Shown: positions 24,622 through 33,829 of the stretch, piece by piece
Numbering within the stretch: position 1 is the stretch's first letter
Layout: each line of letters opens with the position of its first letter
The notes under the pieces: generated by a model
Told to the model about the DNA's origin: nothing
The model's input: only the letters and a program-made list of their open reading frames with translations
The model's database searches: none
Translations under genes and position numbers: made by a program
DNA from: DASUAL01 sp035763805
GTDB lineage: Bacteria > Gemmatimonadota > Gemmatimonadetes > Gemmatimonadales > GWC2-71-9
Direction of reading: 5' to 3'
Assembly (NCBI GenBank): GCA_035763805.1
Contig: DASUAL010000092.1
Span: 1 to 64,000, forward strand
Length of the DNA: 64,000 bases

Positions 24622-26124
24622 CTAAGCGCCTTTCTGCGCCGCCTCCTTCCGCACGAGCCCGAACCCCACGTTGTTGAAGTTGTTGCTGGCGACTTCTCGG
24701 AACAGATTCTTCGCCTCGGCGGTATTGCCCGCGCCTTCGTGGGCCAGGGCGAGCTGATGCTTGATGTAGATATCGAGCAGGTTGCCCTGTTTGAAGTGGC
24801 CAACGGCCTCGCCGTAGTTGCCCTGGTACAGCGCGACGAATCCTTTGATCTGGTGTACCGGCTCCATCTTGCGCGGGCTTGCGTCGGGCTCCACCAGCTG
24901 AGCCACCCGGTCGGCCAATCGCCGCGCGGTGGCGTAATCCCCCTTCCGCGCGGCAAGCCACGCGTCGAAGTAGGCGATGTTCGCGTCCTGGGCTCGCTGG
25001 AACGGAGCTGTCCCGACCGCGGCGGTCGCTTCCCTCATGAGCGCCGAGCGCCGTTTCAGCGCCTGTTCCGCCGCGGGGAAGTCGCGGGTGTGGATGGCGA
25101 TGACGGCAGCGTTGGTCAACGCATTGGTCTTCACCCCACGGGGCTCTGGGATGGTCATCCCGTCAATGGCCACAACGAGTTGATTCAACTCGGCGATGGC
25201 GGCTTGGGGATCGCCGGCATAGACGCTGACGAACGCCCGCCATATCCCGAAGGCCCCCCGCTCATTGGCGCGTCCCAGGGTGATGGCGGAGTCGTAGTCC
25301 GCGCGTGCAGCGGCGTAATCCCCGAGGAACGAATTCACATGGCCGCGCTGCTGCAACGGTGACGCGTCCTTGGGGCTGAGCTCGTGCGCGCGGGTGTATT
25401 CCCGCCTCGCGCTCTGCAGATTGTTCAGCGCCCGATACACGTCGCCTAGCAGATCGTGCGGCCAGGGCTCATTAGGCGCCAGCTTTTCCGCCTGCTGCAT
25501 GTGCTCCAACGCCTTAGCGAAGTCCCGCGGCTCGACGAAGAGATAGGAGTTGCCGAGGTCAGTGTGCGCGACGAACATGCGGGGCGTGAGCTCCAAGGCC
25601 TTCATCATCGAAGCCCGGGCATCCGCGTTCCGATTCATGCTCTGCTGAACGGCGCCCAGGGCGAGCCATGCCCGCGGGCTCTCGGGCTGCTGCTCGACCA
25701 GTTGCCTGCCGAGGGCGAGCTGCCCTTCCAGGTCGTTGTCGAACCCTTTGCGGGTCATCTGGATGAGCAGCCGCTCGGCCTCGGAGGCGCCCTCCGCGTG
25801 CCGCTCCGCGAGCGCGAGGTGCGTCTTGAACTCCTCGAGCGAGTTCGCCGTGTTCGCGACGTTCAGGTACCCGAAGGCGAAGCTCGGGTCCGCGGCGATG
25901 GCCTGCTCGAAGTGGGCGTTCCCTTCAATGAAGCGCCCGAGATCCGTATCTCGCTGCCCCTGCAGGAAATGGCTGCGCGCCGCGGCCGACGTGGTGGTGA
26001 TCGGGATGCCCATCGCGGCGCTCGTGACGGCATCGAGCGCGGACCGATCGTTAGGTGAGCTGCCGCACGAGGCCAGCAGCGTCGCGAGGCCCGCTAGCGC
26101 GGGCCGCAGATTGCTTGGGCGCAT
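24622..26124 (-). CDS. TPR-repeat lipoprotein
   Basis: This 500-residue exported protein starts at ATG 26124, which has a strong GGAGGGG ribosome site. The first 20 residues are a lipoprotein signal ending in L-L-A-S-C. The mature part is a superhelix of tetratricopeptide repeats, for example FEQAIAADPSFAFGYLNVANT, LALGAVQQSMNRNADARASMM and PWPHDLLGDVYRALNNLQSA. It is probably a protein-interaction scaffold at the cell envelope; the partner is unknown. The frame extends upstream to 26412, but the extension has no signal and is left out. Confidence 0.75.
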   Translation of the reverse strand: MRPSNLRPALAGLATLLASCGSSPNDRSALDAVTSAAMGIPITTTSAAARSHFLQGQRDTDLGRFIEGNAHFEQAIAADPSFAFGYLNVANTANSLEEFKTHLALAERHAEGASEAERLLIQMTRKGFDNDLEGQLALGRQLVEQQPESPRAWLALGAVQQSMNRNADARASMMKALELTPRMFVAHTDLGNSYLFVEPRDFAKALEHMQQAEKLAPNEPWPHDLLGDVYRALNNLQSARREYTRAHELSPKDASPLQQRGHVNSFLGDYAAARADYDSAITLGRANERGAFGIWRAFVSVYAGDPQAAIAELNQLVVAIDGMTIPEPRGVKTNALTNAAVIAIHTRDFPAAEQALKRRSALMREATAAVGTAPFQRAQDANIAYFDAWLAARKGDYATARRLADRVAQLVEPDASPRKMEPVHQIKGFVALYQGNYGEAVGHFKQGNLLDIYIKHQLALAHEGAGNTAEAKNLFREVASNNFNNVGFGLVRKEAAQKGA

Positions 26125-26329
26125 CGTCCCCTCCTTGTGAAACGAGATCGTGGCATACCCCCCAGCGCGCCTGTCATACCCCGTGGCCGACATCCAGTTG
26201 ATCATACGCGTTTGCGAACCTCGCTTCGAACGCTGGCGCGACGAGCCCGCCCTGGAGCGCGACGAACAGCGCTGCCGGCGCGGGGAGTGACGCACAGTCC
26301 GGTCGGTCCGTTGACCTTCCCAGTGCCGG

Positions 26330-26425
26330 CGGCGCGCCTTCCTCGTGGTTCCGCTGGTCGGAGCGTTCTTCATCGACTTCGCGAACGCCCTCATAATTAC
26401 GTTCTTTTTCAACTGGCTGCGGTGA
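26330..26425 (+). pseudogene. 3' remnant of a GltS sodium/glutamate symporter
   Basis: In the 322-bp gap between two minus-strand genes, the plus strand encodes R-R-R-A-F-L-V-V-P-L-V-G-A-F-F-I-D-F-A-N followed by A-L-I-I-T-F-F-F-N-W-L-R and a stop. This matches the last helix of GltS symporters; from memory E. coli GltS has AFLVVPMVGAFFIDIVNALVI. A stop in the same frame at 26312-26314 and no usable start codon show that only about 30 codons survive. The rest of the gap shows nothing recognisable; the 110-residue plus-strand frame at 26137 looks spurious. Confidence 0.6.
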
Positions 26426-26446
26426 GGCGGCCAGCCGGTTCGGCGC

Positions 26447-28006
26447 TCAGCCCGCAGAGCCTTCGCTGAACAGCGTCGTCACCGCGGGCTTCGTAACTTT
26501 GCCGAGCGCGTTGCGCGGCAGCGCCACCACGCAGCACAGCGCCCGCGGGACCTTGTAGGGGGCGAGCCGCTCGCGGGCCCACGCCTGGAGCCGCTCGAGC
26601 GTGAGCTCCTGGCCGGGCTCGAGCTCCACCGCCACGCATACCCGCTCTCCCCACTCGGCGTCCTTTACGCCCACGACGGCGCACTCGGCCACGGCGGGGT
26701 GCGTGCGCAGCACGTCCTCGATCTCGAGCGCCGAGACCTTGTAGCCGCCGGTCTTGATGATGTCCACGCTGGTGCGGCCGAGGATGCGGTAGGCGCCCTG
26801 CTCGACGACCGCCACGTCGCCGCTGCGGAACCACCCGTCGCGGAACGCCTGCGCGGTGGCGTCCGGCCGCCCCCAGTACTCGCGGAACACGCCGGGGCCG
26901 CGCACCTCGATCTCTCCGGGCGTACCGGCCGGCACGGGCCGACCCGCGTCATCCACGAGCCGCACCTCTACGCCCGGGAGCGCCGTGCCCACGAATCCGG
27001 GGCGCCGCTCGCCGTGCAGCGGGTTCGAAAGCGCCATGCCGATTTCGGTCATCCCGTAGCGCTCGAGCAGTACGTGCCCGCTGATCTCACGCCAGCGCTC
27101 GAACGTTCGCGTGGAGAGCGCCGCCGAGCCTGAGACCATGAGCCGCATGCGGGCCGCTCCGCCCGACAGCACCCGACGTCGGTCGGGCGGAGCAAGCTCC
27201 CACGCCGCGATCAGCTTCCCGTAGATCGTCGGCACCGCCATGAACAGCGTGAGGTCGCCGCGTGCGATTCGCTCCCACACCCGGTCGGCGTCGAACTTCT
27301 CCGATCGGGGCGGCATTTCGCAGCACGCGCCGGCCCAGAGCGCGCAGGTGAGCACGTTGACGACGCCGTGGACGTGGTGCAGCGGGAGCACGAGGAGGAT
27401 GTGATCGTCCGCGGTCCACTCCCATGCCGTGACCAGCGACGTCACCTGGGCACGGATGTTCGCGTGGGTGGTGACCACCCCCTTGGGCCTGCCCGTGGTG
27501 CCACTGGTATAGACCATCATCGCCCGCCTTCCCTCCCCCACCCCTGGGAGCTGGGAGCCGGGAGCAGTACACAACGCGTCGGGGGTGGAGATGCGGCGAG
27601 CCGAGGGTGGAAGCCGAACCTGGTCGAGTAGGGCCGCAAGGTCGGGATGGACGACGACGATCTCCACCCCGGCGTCCTGGATCACGTACTCGAGCTCGGC
27701 GGGCGGGTGAGACGTGGCCAGGGGCACCGCGATCCCACCCGCGCGCCAGATGCCCCACTGGGTCGCGACGTAGTGGAAGCTGGACGGTGCCAGGAAGGCG
27801 ATGCGCGCCTCCGCGAGGTCGCTCCGGCCGGCGAGCAGGCGGGCGGCAACCCTGCCGGACGCGTCGAGCAGCTCGCTATAGGTGAACGCGCCCTCCGAGG
27901 CGACGATCGCGACCCGATCGCCGCAGGAGCTGGCGCGCGCGACCAGGGGAAGCTCCGTGGAGTGCAACACGTCGGGTATGTTGGCCGCCGGAGCGGATAG
28001 CGGCAA
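26447..28006 (-). CDS. AMP-forming acyl-CoA synthetase, malonyl-CoA synthetase-like
   Basis: A 519-residue member of the ANL adenylating superfamily, which activates a carboxylic acid to an acyl-AMP and then an acyl-CoA. Motifs in order: YTSGTTGRPKGVV (P-loop) near residue 170, LPLHHVHG near 210, ERYGMTEIG near 315, GWFRSGDVA near 400, and the catalytic Lys in LPRNALGKVTK near 500. PLHHVHG and RYGMTE are common in MatB/ACSF3-type malonate ligases, so malonate or methylmalonate is the best guess. No ATG lies near the family start; TTG 28006 is used. It is divergent from the histidine-kinase gene 46 nt away. Confidence 0.82.
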   Translation of the reverse strand: MPLSAPAANIPDVLHSTELPLVARASSCGDRVAIVASEGAFTYSELLDASGRVAARLLAGRSDLAEARIAFLAPSSFHYVATQWGIWRAGGIAVPLATSHPPAELEYVIQDAGVEIVVVHPDLAALLDQVRLPPSARRISTPDALCTAPGSQLPGVGEGRRAMMVYTSGTTGRPKGVVTTHANIRAQVTSLVTAWEWTADDHILLVLPLHHVHGVVNVLTCALWAGACCEMPPRSEKFDADRVWERIARGDLTLFMAVPTIYGKLIAAWELAPPDRRRVLSGGAARMRLMVSGSAALSTRTFERWREISGHVLLERYGMTEIGMALSNPLHGERRPGFVGTALPGVEVRLVDDAGRPVPAGTPGEIEVRGPGVFREYWGRPDATAQAFRDGWFRSGDVAVVEQGAYRILGRTSVDIIKTGGYKVSALEIEDVLRTHPAVAECAVVGVKDAEWGERVCVAVELEPGQELTLERLQAWARERLAPYKVPRALCCVVALPRNALGKVTKPAVTTLFSEGSAG

Positions 28007-28052
28007 GCCGTCGGGCCGTTGCCCGCGCGTGGGCCACTACCATATTCGGAAC

Positions 28053-29612
28053 ATGGCCACCCCGCCGTTGCGCGTGCTCATCGTGGAGGACTCACCGGCC
28101 GACGCGGAGCTGATCCTCCGGGCGTTGCGCACCGGAGGGTTCACGCCGGTGCACGAGCGGGTCGACACCGCCGACGCAATGCGGCGGGCGCTCGAGCGCC
28201 AGCCGTGGGACGTCGTGCTCAGCGACTACTACATGCCGGGCTTCGACGCCCGCGCCGCGCTGGAGGTGCTTCAGGCGCACGGCCAGGATGTCCCGTTCAT
28301 CGTCGTGTCCGGGAGCGTGGGCGAGGACACTGCGGTCGCGGCGATGAAAGCCGGGGCCACGGACTACATCATGAAGGACCGGCTGCAGCGGCTTGCGCCC
28401 GCGGTGAACCGGGCGGTCGCGGACGCCGCCGTGCGACGCGAGCGCCGGCGCCTGGAGCAGCAGCTGCTGCAATCCCAGAAGCTCGAGGCCGTGGGGCGGC
28501 TCGCCGGCGGCGTGGCGCACGACTTCAACAACGTGCTCACGGCGATCCTCGGCTCGACCGAGCTGCTCCTCCTCGACACGGCTCCAACCGCCCCGAGACG
28601 GGAGGAGCTGGAAATCATCCGGGACGCCGGTGTGCGCGCCCGGGACCTCATCCGCCAGCTGCTCGCCTTCAGCGCCCGCCAGGTGCTCAACCCCACGGTC
28701 CTCGACCTGAACCACCTCGTGACCAATCTCAACCGGATGCTGCGCCGGCTGATCGGCGAGGACATCGCGCTGGACGCGGCCCTCGCCCCGGACCTCGGGG
28801 CCGTGCGCGCCGACGCCGGGCAGCTCGAACAGGTGCTGGTGAACTTGGCGGTAAATGCGTGCGACGCGATGCCGCAGGGCGGGCGCCTCACCATCCGGAC
28901 TGCCAATGCCGAGGTCACCAACGCCGACACCCCCGCGCACCGCGACGTGCCGCCGGGGCGCTACGTCGTCCTCCAGGTGACCGACACCGGCGTCGGCATG
29001 GACCATGAGACGCAGGCTCACCTGTTCGAGCCGTTCTTCTCGACGAAGCCACGCGGCAAGGGGGCCGGGTTGGGCCTCGCCACGGTGTACGGCATCGCGC
29101 TGCAAAGCGGCGGTCACGTGACGGTCGAGAGCGCGCCTGGCGCCGGCGCGACCTTCCGGATCTACCTCCCGCACGTGGCCGAGCCCGTGGACCCCGTCTT
29201 CGCTCCCGGCCCCGTCGCCGCACCCGTCACCGGCACGGAGACCGTGCTCCTCGCCGAGGACGAGCCGCTCGTTCGCACCCTCGCACGGAAGGTGCTGGAG
29301 CAGGCGGAATACCGGGTGCTCGCGGCCGCCCGGGGTGCGGAAGCGCTCGACATCGCGCAGCGGCACGACGGCCCGATCCACCTCCTGCTGACGGACATCG
29401 TGATGCCCGAGATGAGCGGCCGCGAGCTGGCGCACCGGCTCGCGGAGCTGCGGCCGGGCGTGCGCGTGCTCTATATGTCCGGCTACTCGGACGAGGCGGT
29501 CGCCCAGCAGGGTGCGCTCGATCACGGCGCGCCGTTGCTGCAGAAGCCCTTCACGCCCGCAGCCCTGGCACAAAAGGTCCGCGAAGTGTTGGACCGGCGC
29601 GCAGCGCCTTAA
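28053..29612 (+). CDS. Soluble hybrid histidine kinase with two receiver domains
   Basis: The 519-residue protein has three parts. An N-terminal receiver (LIVEDSPADAELI, phospho-Asp in VVLSDYYMPG, Lys in YIMKDRLQ) is followed by a HisKA/HATPase kinase core (phospho-His in GGVAHDFNNVL; N box NLAVNACDAMPQGG; G boxes DTGVGMD and GKGAGLGLATVYG). A C-terminal receiver ends the protein (AEDEPLVRTLARKV, TDIVMPEMSG, KPFTP). No membrane helix or PAS domain exists, so it takes its input through the first receiver from another kinase. The open frame extends to 27882 inside the divergent ligase gene; ATG 28053 fits the receiver's first strand. Confidence 0.9.
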   Translation: MATPPLRVLIVEDSPADAELILRALRTGGFTPVHERVDTADAMRRALERQPWDVVLSDYYMPGFDARAALEVLQAHGQDVPFIVVSGSVGEDTAVAAMKAGATDYIMKDRLQRLAPAVNRAVADAAVRRERRRLEQQLLQSQKLEAVGRLAGGVAHDFNNVLTAILGSTELLLLDTAPTAPRREELEIIRDAGVRARDLIRQLLAFSARQVLNPTVLDLNHLVTNLNRMLRRLIGEDIALDAALAPDLGAVRADAGQLEQVLVNLAVNACDAMPQGGRLTIRTANAEVTNADTPAHRDVPPGRYVVLQVTDTGVGMDHETQAHLFEPFFSTKPRGKGAGLGLATVYGIALQSGGHVTVESAPGAGATFRIYLPHVAEPVDPVFAPGPVAAPVTGTETVLLAEDEPLVRTLARKVLEQAEYRVLAAARGAEALDIAQRHDGPIHLLLTDIVMPEMSGRELAHRLAELRPGVRVLYMSGYSDEAVAQQGALDHGAPLLQKPFTPAALAQKVREVLDRRAAP

Positions 29613-29636
29613 AGCGCCCGCCCCGAGCAGCGCACC

Positions 29637-29650
29637 AACCCCTTCGGGTT
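29637..29650 (+). terminator. Small hairpin after the hybrid kinase gene
   Basis: AACCC-CTTC-GGGTT forms a 5-bp stem with a UUCG-type loop, 25 nt after the kinase stop. It is short and has no clear T tract, so it may be only a weak terminator or mRNA end. Confidence 0.25.
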
Positions 29651-29729
29651 ACGCAGGCGGGCTCCCAGACGTCTTTACAGGAATACCTCGCGTTGCCTTG
29701 CACCACTCAGTCGAGCGGGATCTACGACC

Positions 29730-30791
29730 TTGGCTTCCTGCACGGTGCGGCTGCACCGGTCCTTTGTAGGCACCGACGTGACGGTGATCGTTCCCGCCTA
29801 CAACGAGGCGGCGAGCGTGGCCGACACGATCCGGAGCCTCCAGGCGCAGACCGCACGGCCGCGCGAGATCATCGTGGTGGACGATTGCTCCACCGACGGG
29901 ACCGGCGACGTGGCCCGCGCGCTGGGGGTCGTGGTGGTCCGCCCGCGGCGCAACACCGGCTCCAAAGCGGGCGCCCAAACCTTCGGGCTCCGCTACGTCC
30001 GCACGCCGCTCACCGTTGCGATCGACGCCGACACGGTGCTCGCACCCGACGCCATCGAGCAGCTCTTGTCGGCGTTCGACCGACCGGCCGTCGCTGCCGC
30101 GTGCGGCTTCGTCCTGCCCAAGCGGGTCCGCAGCCTGTGGGAGCGCGGGCGCTACGTCGAGTACCTGTTCGCCTTCACCTACTACAAGCGGGTGCAGGAG
30201 TACTACGGGAAGCCGCTCATCTCTTCCGGGTGCTTCTCGATGTACCGGACGGCGATTCTCAAAGCCCACGGCGGCTGGTCGAGCCGGACCCTCGCCGAGG
30301 ACATGGATCTGACGTGGAGCCTGTACCAGGGGGGCCACGAGGTGCGCTTCGTGCCCGAGGCGCTGTGCTACCCGATCGAGCCGCGCAGCTTCACCCTCAT
30401 GGGCAAACAGCTGCGGCGCTGGTCCCACGGGTTCGTCCAGAACGTGAAGCTACATTGGCGTGGGCTCCTCGCCGTGCCGTATCTCCGCTCCGCCGTGGCG
30501 GTGGCGTTCTGGGACGCGACCATCGCCGCCGCGGTGTACCTGGTTCTCCTGCCGATCATCGCGCTCGCGCTCGCGAGCCCCTGGGTGCTGCTCGGGTATG
30601 TGATCGATGCGCCGGCTGTGCTCGTTCCAGTGCTCGCCGGCGCCGCCCGGCGCCGCGAAGTCGGCCGCGCCATGGCGTGCGTGCCCGCATTCTTCGTGCT
30701 ACGCACCGTGAACGCGCTGTTCTTCCTGCGCGCCGTGTGCGCCGAGCTGCTGCTCGGCCGCTCTTTAAGCGTGTACGAGAAGGGGCACTGA
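29730..30791 (+). CDS. Membrane GT2 glycosyltransferase (processive type)
   Basis: A 353-residue glycosyltransferase. The GT-A fold has the nucleotide-binding VVDDCSTDGTGD, the metal DxD-like motif IDADTVL, the catalytic EDMDLTW and the acceptor motif Q-x-x-R-W in KQLRRWSHG. These are shared with hyaluronan, chitin, cellulose and poly-GlcNAc synthases. Two or three C-terminal helices anchor it in the inner membrane. It should polymerise or extend an exopolysaccharide. TTG 29730 is the first start in frame; a GTG nearer the VTVIVPAYNE strand is equally possible. The partner gene begins 2 nt later. Confidence 0.83.
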   Translation: MASCTVRLHRSFVGTDVTVIVPAYNEAASVADTIRSLQAQTARPREIIVVDDCSTDGTGDVARALGVVVVRPRRNTGSKAGAQTFGLRYVRTPLTVAIDADTVLAPDAIEQLLSAFDRPAVAAACGFVLPKRVRSLWERGRYVEYLFAFTYYKRVQEYYGKPLISSGCFSMYRTAILKAHGGWSSRTLAEDMDLTWSLYQGGHEVRFVPEALCYPIEPRSFTLMGKQLRRWSHGFVQNVKLHWRGLLAVPYLRSAVAVAFWDATIAAAVYLVLLPIIALALASPWVLLGYVIDAPAVLVPVLAGAARRREVGRAMACVPAFFVLRTVNALFFLRAVCAELLLGRSLSVYEKGH

Positions 30792-30793
30792 CC

Positions 30794-32629
30794 GTGACGG
30801 TCGGGCTGCCGGGCACGGGCATCGGCGGGTTGTTCTACCTCGCGAGTGCGCTCGCCATGCCGCTGCGCGAGGTCTATCGGCGCGTGCGCGGGCGCCGCGG
30901 GCTCGGCTGGCGCGTCGTCGCCGAGCAGACGGCGATCGCCGGCGCCATCCTCGCGGGGATGTGGGCGACGGGATGGCTCCTGGGAGTGGCGTTTGCCGCC
31001 ACTCACCCCGTCGTGTCGCCGGGCGCCGGGGCGCCTTCTGGCAACGTGCTCAGGACAGCGGCGGTCGTGCTGACCCTGGGCACGCTCACCGTCGTGCTCC
31101 TCGGGGTCGAGCTGCTGCGGCTCTGGGTCCACCGCGGGACCAAGCGCGAGGCCTCCCAGGCGGTGCGGCGCACGGAGCGGCGCGTGGCCGCCGGCGGGGG
31201 ACGAAGAGAACGGCCAGGAGTCCTGCTGCGGGGCCTGCTGCTTCTGGTTGTGCTCGAAGCAGTCGCGGCGGCCGCCCCGGCCACCGCCGTACCGCAGCAG
31301 GCCGGCGCGTCCCCCGAGGCCGGCCGCCTCTACCGGGCGGACTCGGCGTTTAAGGCAGGAGATACGCGAGCCGCCGCACGGGAATACGCGGCCGTGCTGG
31401 CGGACGAGCCGGAGAATTCCCGCGCCACCTATCGGCTCGCCCAGCTGAGGCGCGCCACTGACCCCGCCGAGGCGCTGGGGCTGTTCCAGCGCTACGTCGG
31501 GCTTGAGCCGTCCGACCCCTGGGGTTACATGGCGGTGGCCGACGTGCTGGCGAGCTCCGGACGCTACGACGACGCGCTTCGCTGGTACGACGAGGCCCTG
31601 CGACTGGCACCGGGCGAGCGGGACGCCGTGGAGGGGCGCGCGCGCGTACTCGCCCGGGCCCGCGCGGCGGCGCCCGCCATCACTCCGCTCGTCGGCGGGA
31701 GCCGCGATTCGGACGGCAACACCACGTTCCGGCTCGGCGGCCTGGCCGAGCTGCCGGCCTTCGGGCCCGCCCGGGTCGGCGTCATGGTCAGCCGCGAGCG
31801 GGTCGGGGACGGGGTGACAACGACCCACCTCGACCATCTCGCGCTCCGCGCGACGTGGCAGCGCAGGGCGGTGTTGAAGGTGGATGCCACGGCCGGCGCG
31901 ACGCGCCTCGACGCCATCGGCGCCGAGCGGCCGATCGCCGTCCCACCGGGCCCCCCCGGCGCGCGGGCCGCCGCGCCTGTGCCGGCGGCTCTCATCCCCA
32001 CGGCCCAGCTCCGCGTGCGCTGGCGCGCGCCAGCGGCTGGGCCGGCCCTCGACTTCCGGGCGCTGCGCAGCGTGCTCGACGCGACGCCTCTCCTCGTGGC
32101 TAACCGCGTCGTCCGGACGGAGGTGGGCGGCGTAGTCGAGCTGCCGGTCGCCGGATCGTTCAAGCTCCGCGCGATCGGCCGCACGGCAGTGCTGAGCGAC
32201 CCCGCCCAGCGGAATCACCGGACCGCGCTCGCCGGCGTCGCGGCGCTGGCGGTGGCGTCCGGCGTCGAGCTGTCGGGCCAGTTCCACGAGATGCGATACT
32301 CACACCCGAGCGCCGCTGGCTACTTCGCGCCACGGCTCGCCCAGGTCGTCGAGGCGGGCTCGTACGTGGAGGTCGAGACCGCTCGATCGCTGCTGCTCGC
32401 GTTGGACGTTGGCGTGGGACTGCGCCGGGCCGCCGAGCACGGCACTCCCGTGGGGTCGTGGCGCCGGGCGCTGCGGTGGTACTCGCTTCTCGTCGTGCCA
32501 CTCGGGGCCGGGCGCGATATCCGGCTCGAGCTCGACGGCGAGGATTCGGCGATCGCCAACCAGGTGGCGACGACGGGGCAGTGGCGCTACGGGTCCGCCG
32601 CGCTCTCGTTGCGCTGGCCCCTGCGCTGA
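30794..32629 (+). CDS. Composite membrane/TPR/beta-rich exopolysaccharide partner
   Basis: A 611-residue protein in three blocks. Residues 1-125 contain two membrane helices (VAEQTAIAGAILAGMWATG and VLTLGTLTVVLLGVELL). Around 145-165 lies a signal-peptide-like segment (GVLLRGLLLLVVLEAVAA). TPR repeats follow at about 175-300 (DALRWYDEALRLAPGERDA). The last 300 residues are beta-rich and may be a barrel. The TPR plus barrel order recalls BcsC or PgaA, which export polysaccharide. An inner-membrane start on such a protein is odd and suggests a fusion of two genes. GTG 30794 lies 2 nt after the GT2 stop. Confidence 0.65.
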   Translation: MTVGLPGTGIGGLFYLASALAMPLREVYRRVRGRRGLGWRVVAEQTAIAGAILAGMWATGWLLGVAFAATHPVVSPGAGAPSGNVLRTAAVVLTLGTLTVVLLGVELLRLWVHRGTKREASQAVRRTERRVAAGGGRRERPGVLLRGLLLLVVLEAVAAAAPATAVPQQAGASPEAGRLYRADSAFKAGDTRAAAREYAAVLADEPENSRATYRLAQLRRATDPAEALGLFQRYVGLEPSDPWGYMAVADVLASSGRYDDALRWYDEALRLAPGERDAVEGRARVLARARAAAPAITPLVGGSRDSDGNTTFRLGGLAELPAFGPARVGVMVSRERVGDGVTTTHLDHLALRATWQRRAVLKVDATAGATRLDAIGAERPIAVPPGPPGARAAAPVPAALIPTAQLRVRWRAPAAGPALDFRALRSVLDATPLLVANRVVRTEVGGVVELPVAGSFKLRAIGRTAVLSDPAQRNHRTALAGVAALAVASGVELSGQFHEMRYSHPSAAGYFAPRLAQVVEAGSYVEVETARSLLLALDVGVGLRRAAEHGTPVGSWRRALRWYSLLVVPLGAGRDIRLELDGEDSAIANQVATTGQWRYGSAALSLRWPLR

Positions 32630-32641
32630 GCCGCTCGGCAG

Positions 32642-33634
32642 CTAGGGAGTGAAGCCCCGGACCGCGTGCGGGGCGTACGGCTTCTCGAGAGACTCCCGCT
32701 CTTGCGGGGTCAGCTTCAGCTCGAGCGCCCGCAGCGCCGCCTCGAGGTGCTCGAGCTTCGTCGCGCCCACGATCGGGGCGACGACGCCCGGCCGGCCCAG
32801 GAGCCACGCCAGCGCGACCTCGGCCATTGTGACCCCTCTCGCAGTCGCCACCCTATGCACGGCATCCACGACCTCCCAGTCGCTGGGGTGGTCGTACAGC
32901 CGGGTTGAGTAGTCATCGCTCTCCGCCCGGGTGGTGCCGCCGCTCCGGACCTGCGCGTCGGCGGGCCGCGGTCGCGTGAGCAGCCCGCGCGCCAGCGGGC
33001 TCCAGGGGATGAGCCCCACGCCCGCGTGCAGGCAGAGCGGATTCATCTCTCGCTCCTCCTCGCGGTACAGCAGGTTGTAGTGGTTCTGCATGGAGATGAA
33101 CCGCGCCCAGCCGTGCCGGTCGGATGCCGCGAGGGCGAGCACCATCCGCCACGCGGGGCCCGAGCTGGCCCCGAGGTAACGGACCTTGCCGGCCCGCACG
33201 AGGTCGTCCAGCGCCTCGAGGGTTTCCTCGATAGGCACCTCGGGGTCGAAACGGTGAATCTGGTAGAGGTCGATCGTGTCCACGCCGAGCCGCCGCAGGC
33301 TCGCCTCGCACTCCTGCAGGACGTGCTTGCGCGACAGTCCGGCCATGTTGGGGCGCGGACCCATGGGGAAGTAGACCTTGGTCGCGATAACGATCTCCTC
33401 GCGCTTCGCGACCTCGCGCAGCGCGCGACCGGTGATTTCCTCGCTCACCCCCAGCGAGTACATGTCGGCGGTATCGAAGAAGTTGATCCCCGCCTCGACC
33501 GCTCGGCGGAAGAACGGCCGCGCCGCCTGCTCGTCGAGCACCCAGGGGCGCCAGCTCGGGGTGCCGTAGCTCATGCACCCGAGGCAAATGCGGGACACAG
33601 TCAGGCCGGTGCGACCAAGCTGCGCGTATTCCAT
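32642..33634 (-). CDS. Aldo/keto reductase
   Basis: A 330-residue NADPH-dependent oxidoreductase of the AKR superfamily with a TIM barrel. The catalytic tetrad is seen as Asp in NFFDTADMYSLG, Tyr in the same segment, Lys in EIVIATKVYFPMG and His in YQIHRFDP. The coenzyme-binding end PIVGATKLEHLEAAL is present. Overall it resembles the AKR11/YajO group acting on aldehydes and sugars. ATG 33634 has GAGGT at a good spacing; the 18 extra residues upstream are not used. It stands alone, and the 3' end is 12 nt from the convergent polysaccharide gene. Confidence 0.88.
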   Translation of the reverse strand: MEYAQLGRTGLTVSRICLGCMSYGTPSWRPWVLDEQAARPFFRRAVEAGINFFDTADMYSLGVSEEITGRALREVAKREEIVIATKVYFPMGPRPNMAGLSRKHVLQECEASLRRLGVDTIDLYQIHRFDPEVPIEETLEALDDLVRAGKVRYLGASSGPAWRMVLALAASDRHGWARFISMQNHYNLLYREEEREMNPLCLHAGVGLIPWSPLARGLLTRPRPADAQVRSGGTTRAESDDYSTRLYDHPSDWEVVDAVHRVATARGVTMAEVALAWLLGRPGVVAPIVGATKLEHLEAALRALELKLTPQERESLEKPYAPHAVRGFTP

Positions 33635-33829
33635 GCAAGACCTCGGGTGGCGGAGGGAGCGCCCGCTGGGAGGCCGGTGTGTTGCCACCGGCCCTACCGA
33701 ACACCATTCTAGCTGCTGCTCGCAGAGGTCGCATGATTCTCGTGGTCGGCGCTGGATGTTCCCGGTGCAGCTCGTCTCCGTGAGCGACCACGCCCGTCGC
33801 GTGGTACACCGCTGAGCGACGGGGCCGGC

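Noticed and set aside
26137..26469. 110-residue plus-strand gene in the TPR-ligase gap
   Set aside because: The peptide is basic and low-complexity with no ribosome site. The recognisable GltS segment lies in another frame.
27882..28052. Longer N-terminus for the hybrid kinase
   Set aside because: It would run inside the divergent ligase gene and has no domain; the receiver fold begins at ATG 28053.
29693..30790. Reading the GT2 and TPR genes as one 978-residue protein
   Set aside because: The upstream part of that frame is an arginine/proline-rich shadow of the GT2 gene. The true second gene starts at the GTG just after the GT2 stop.
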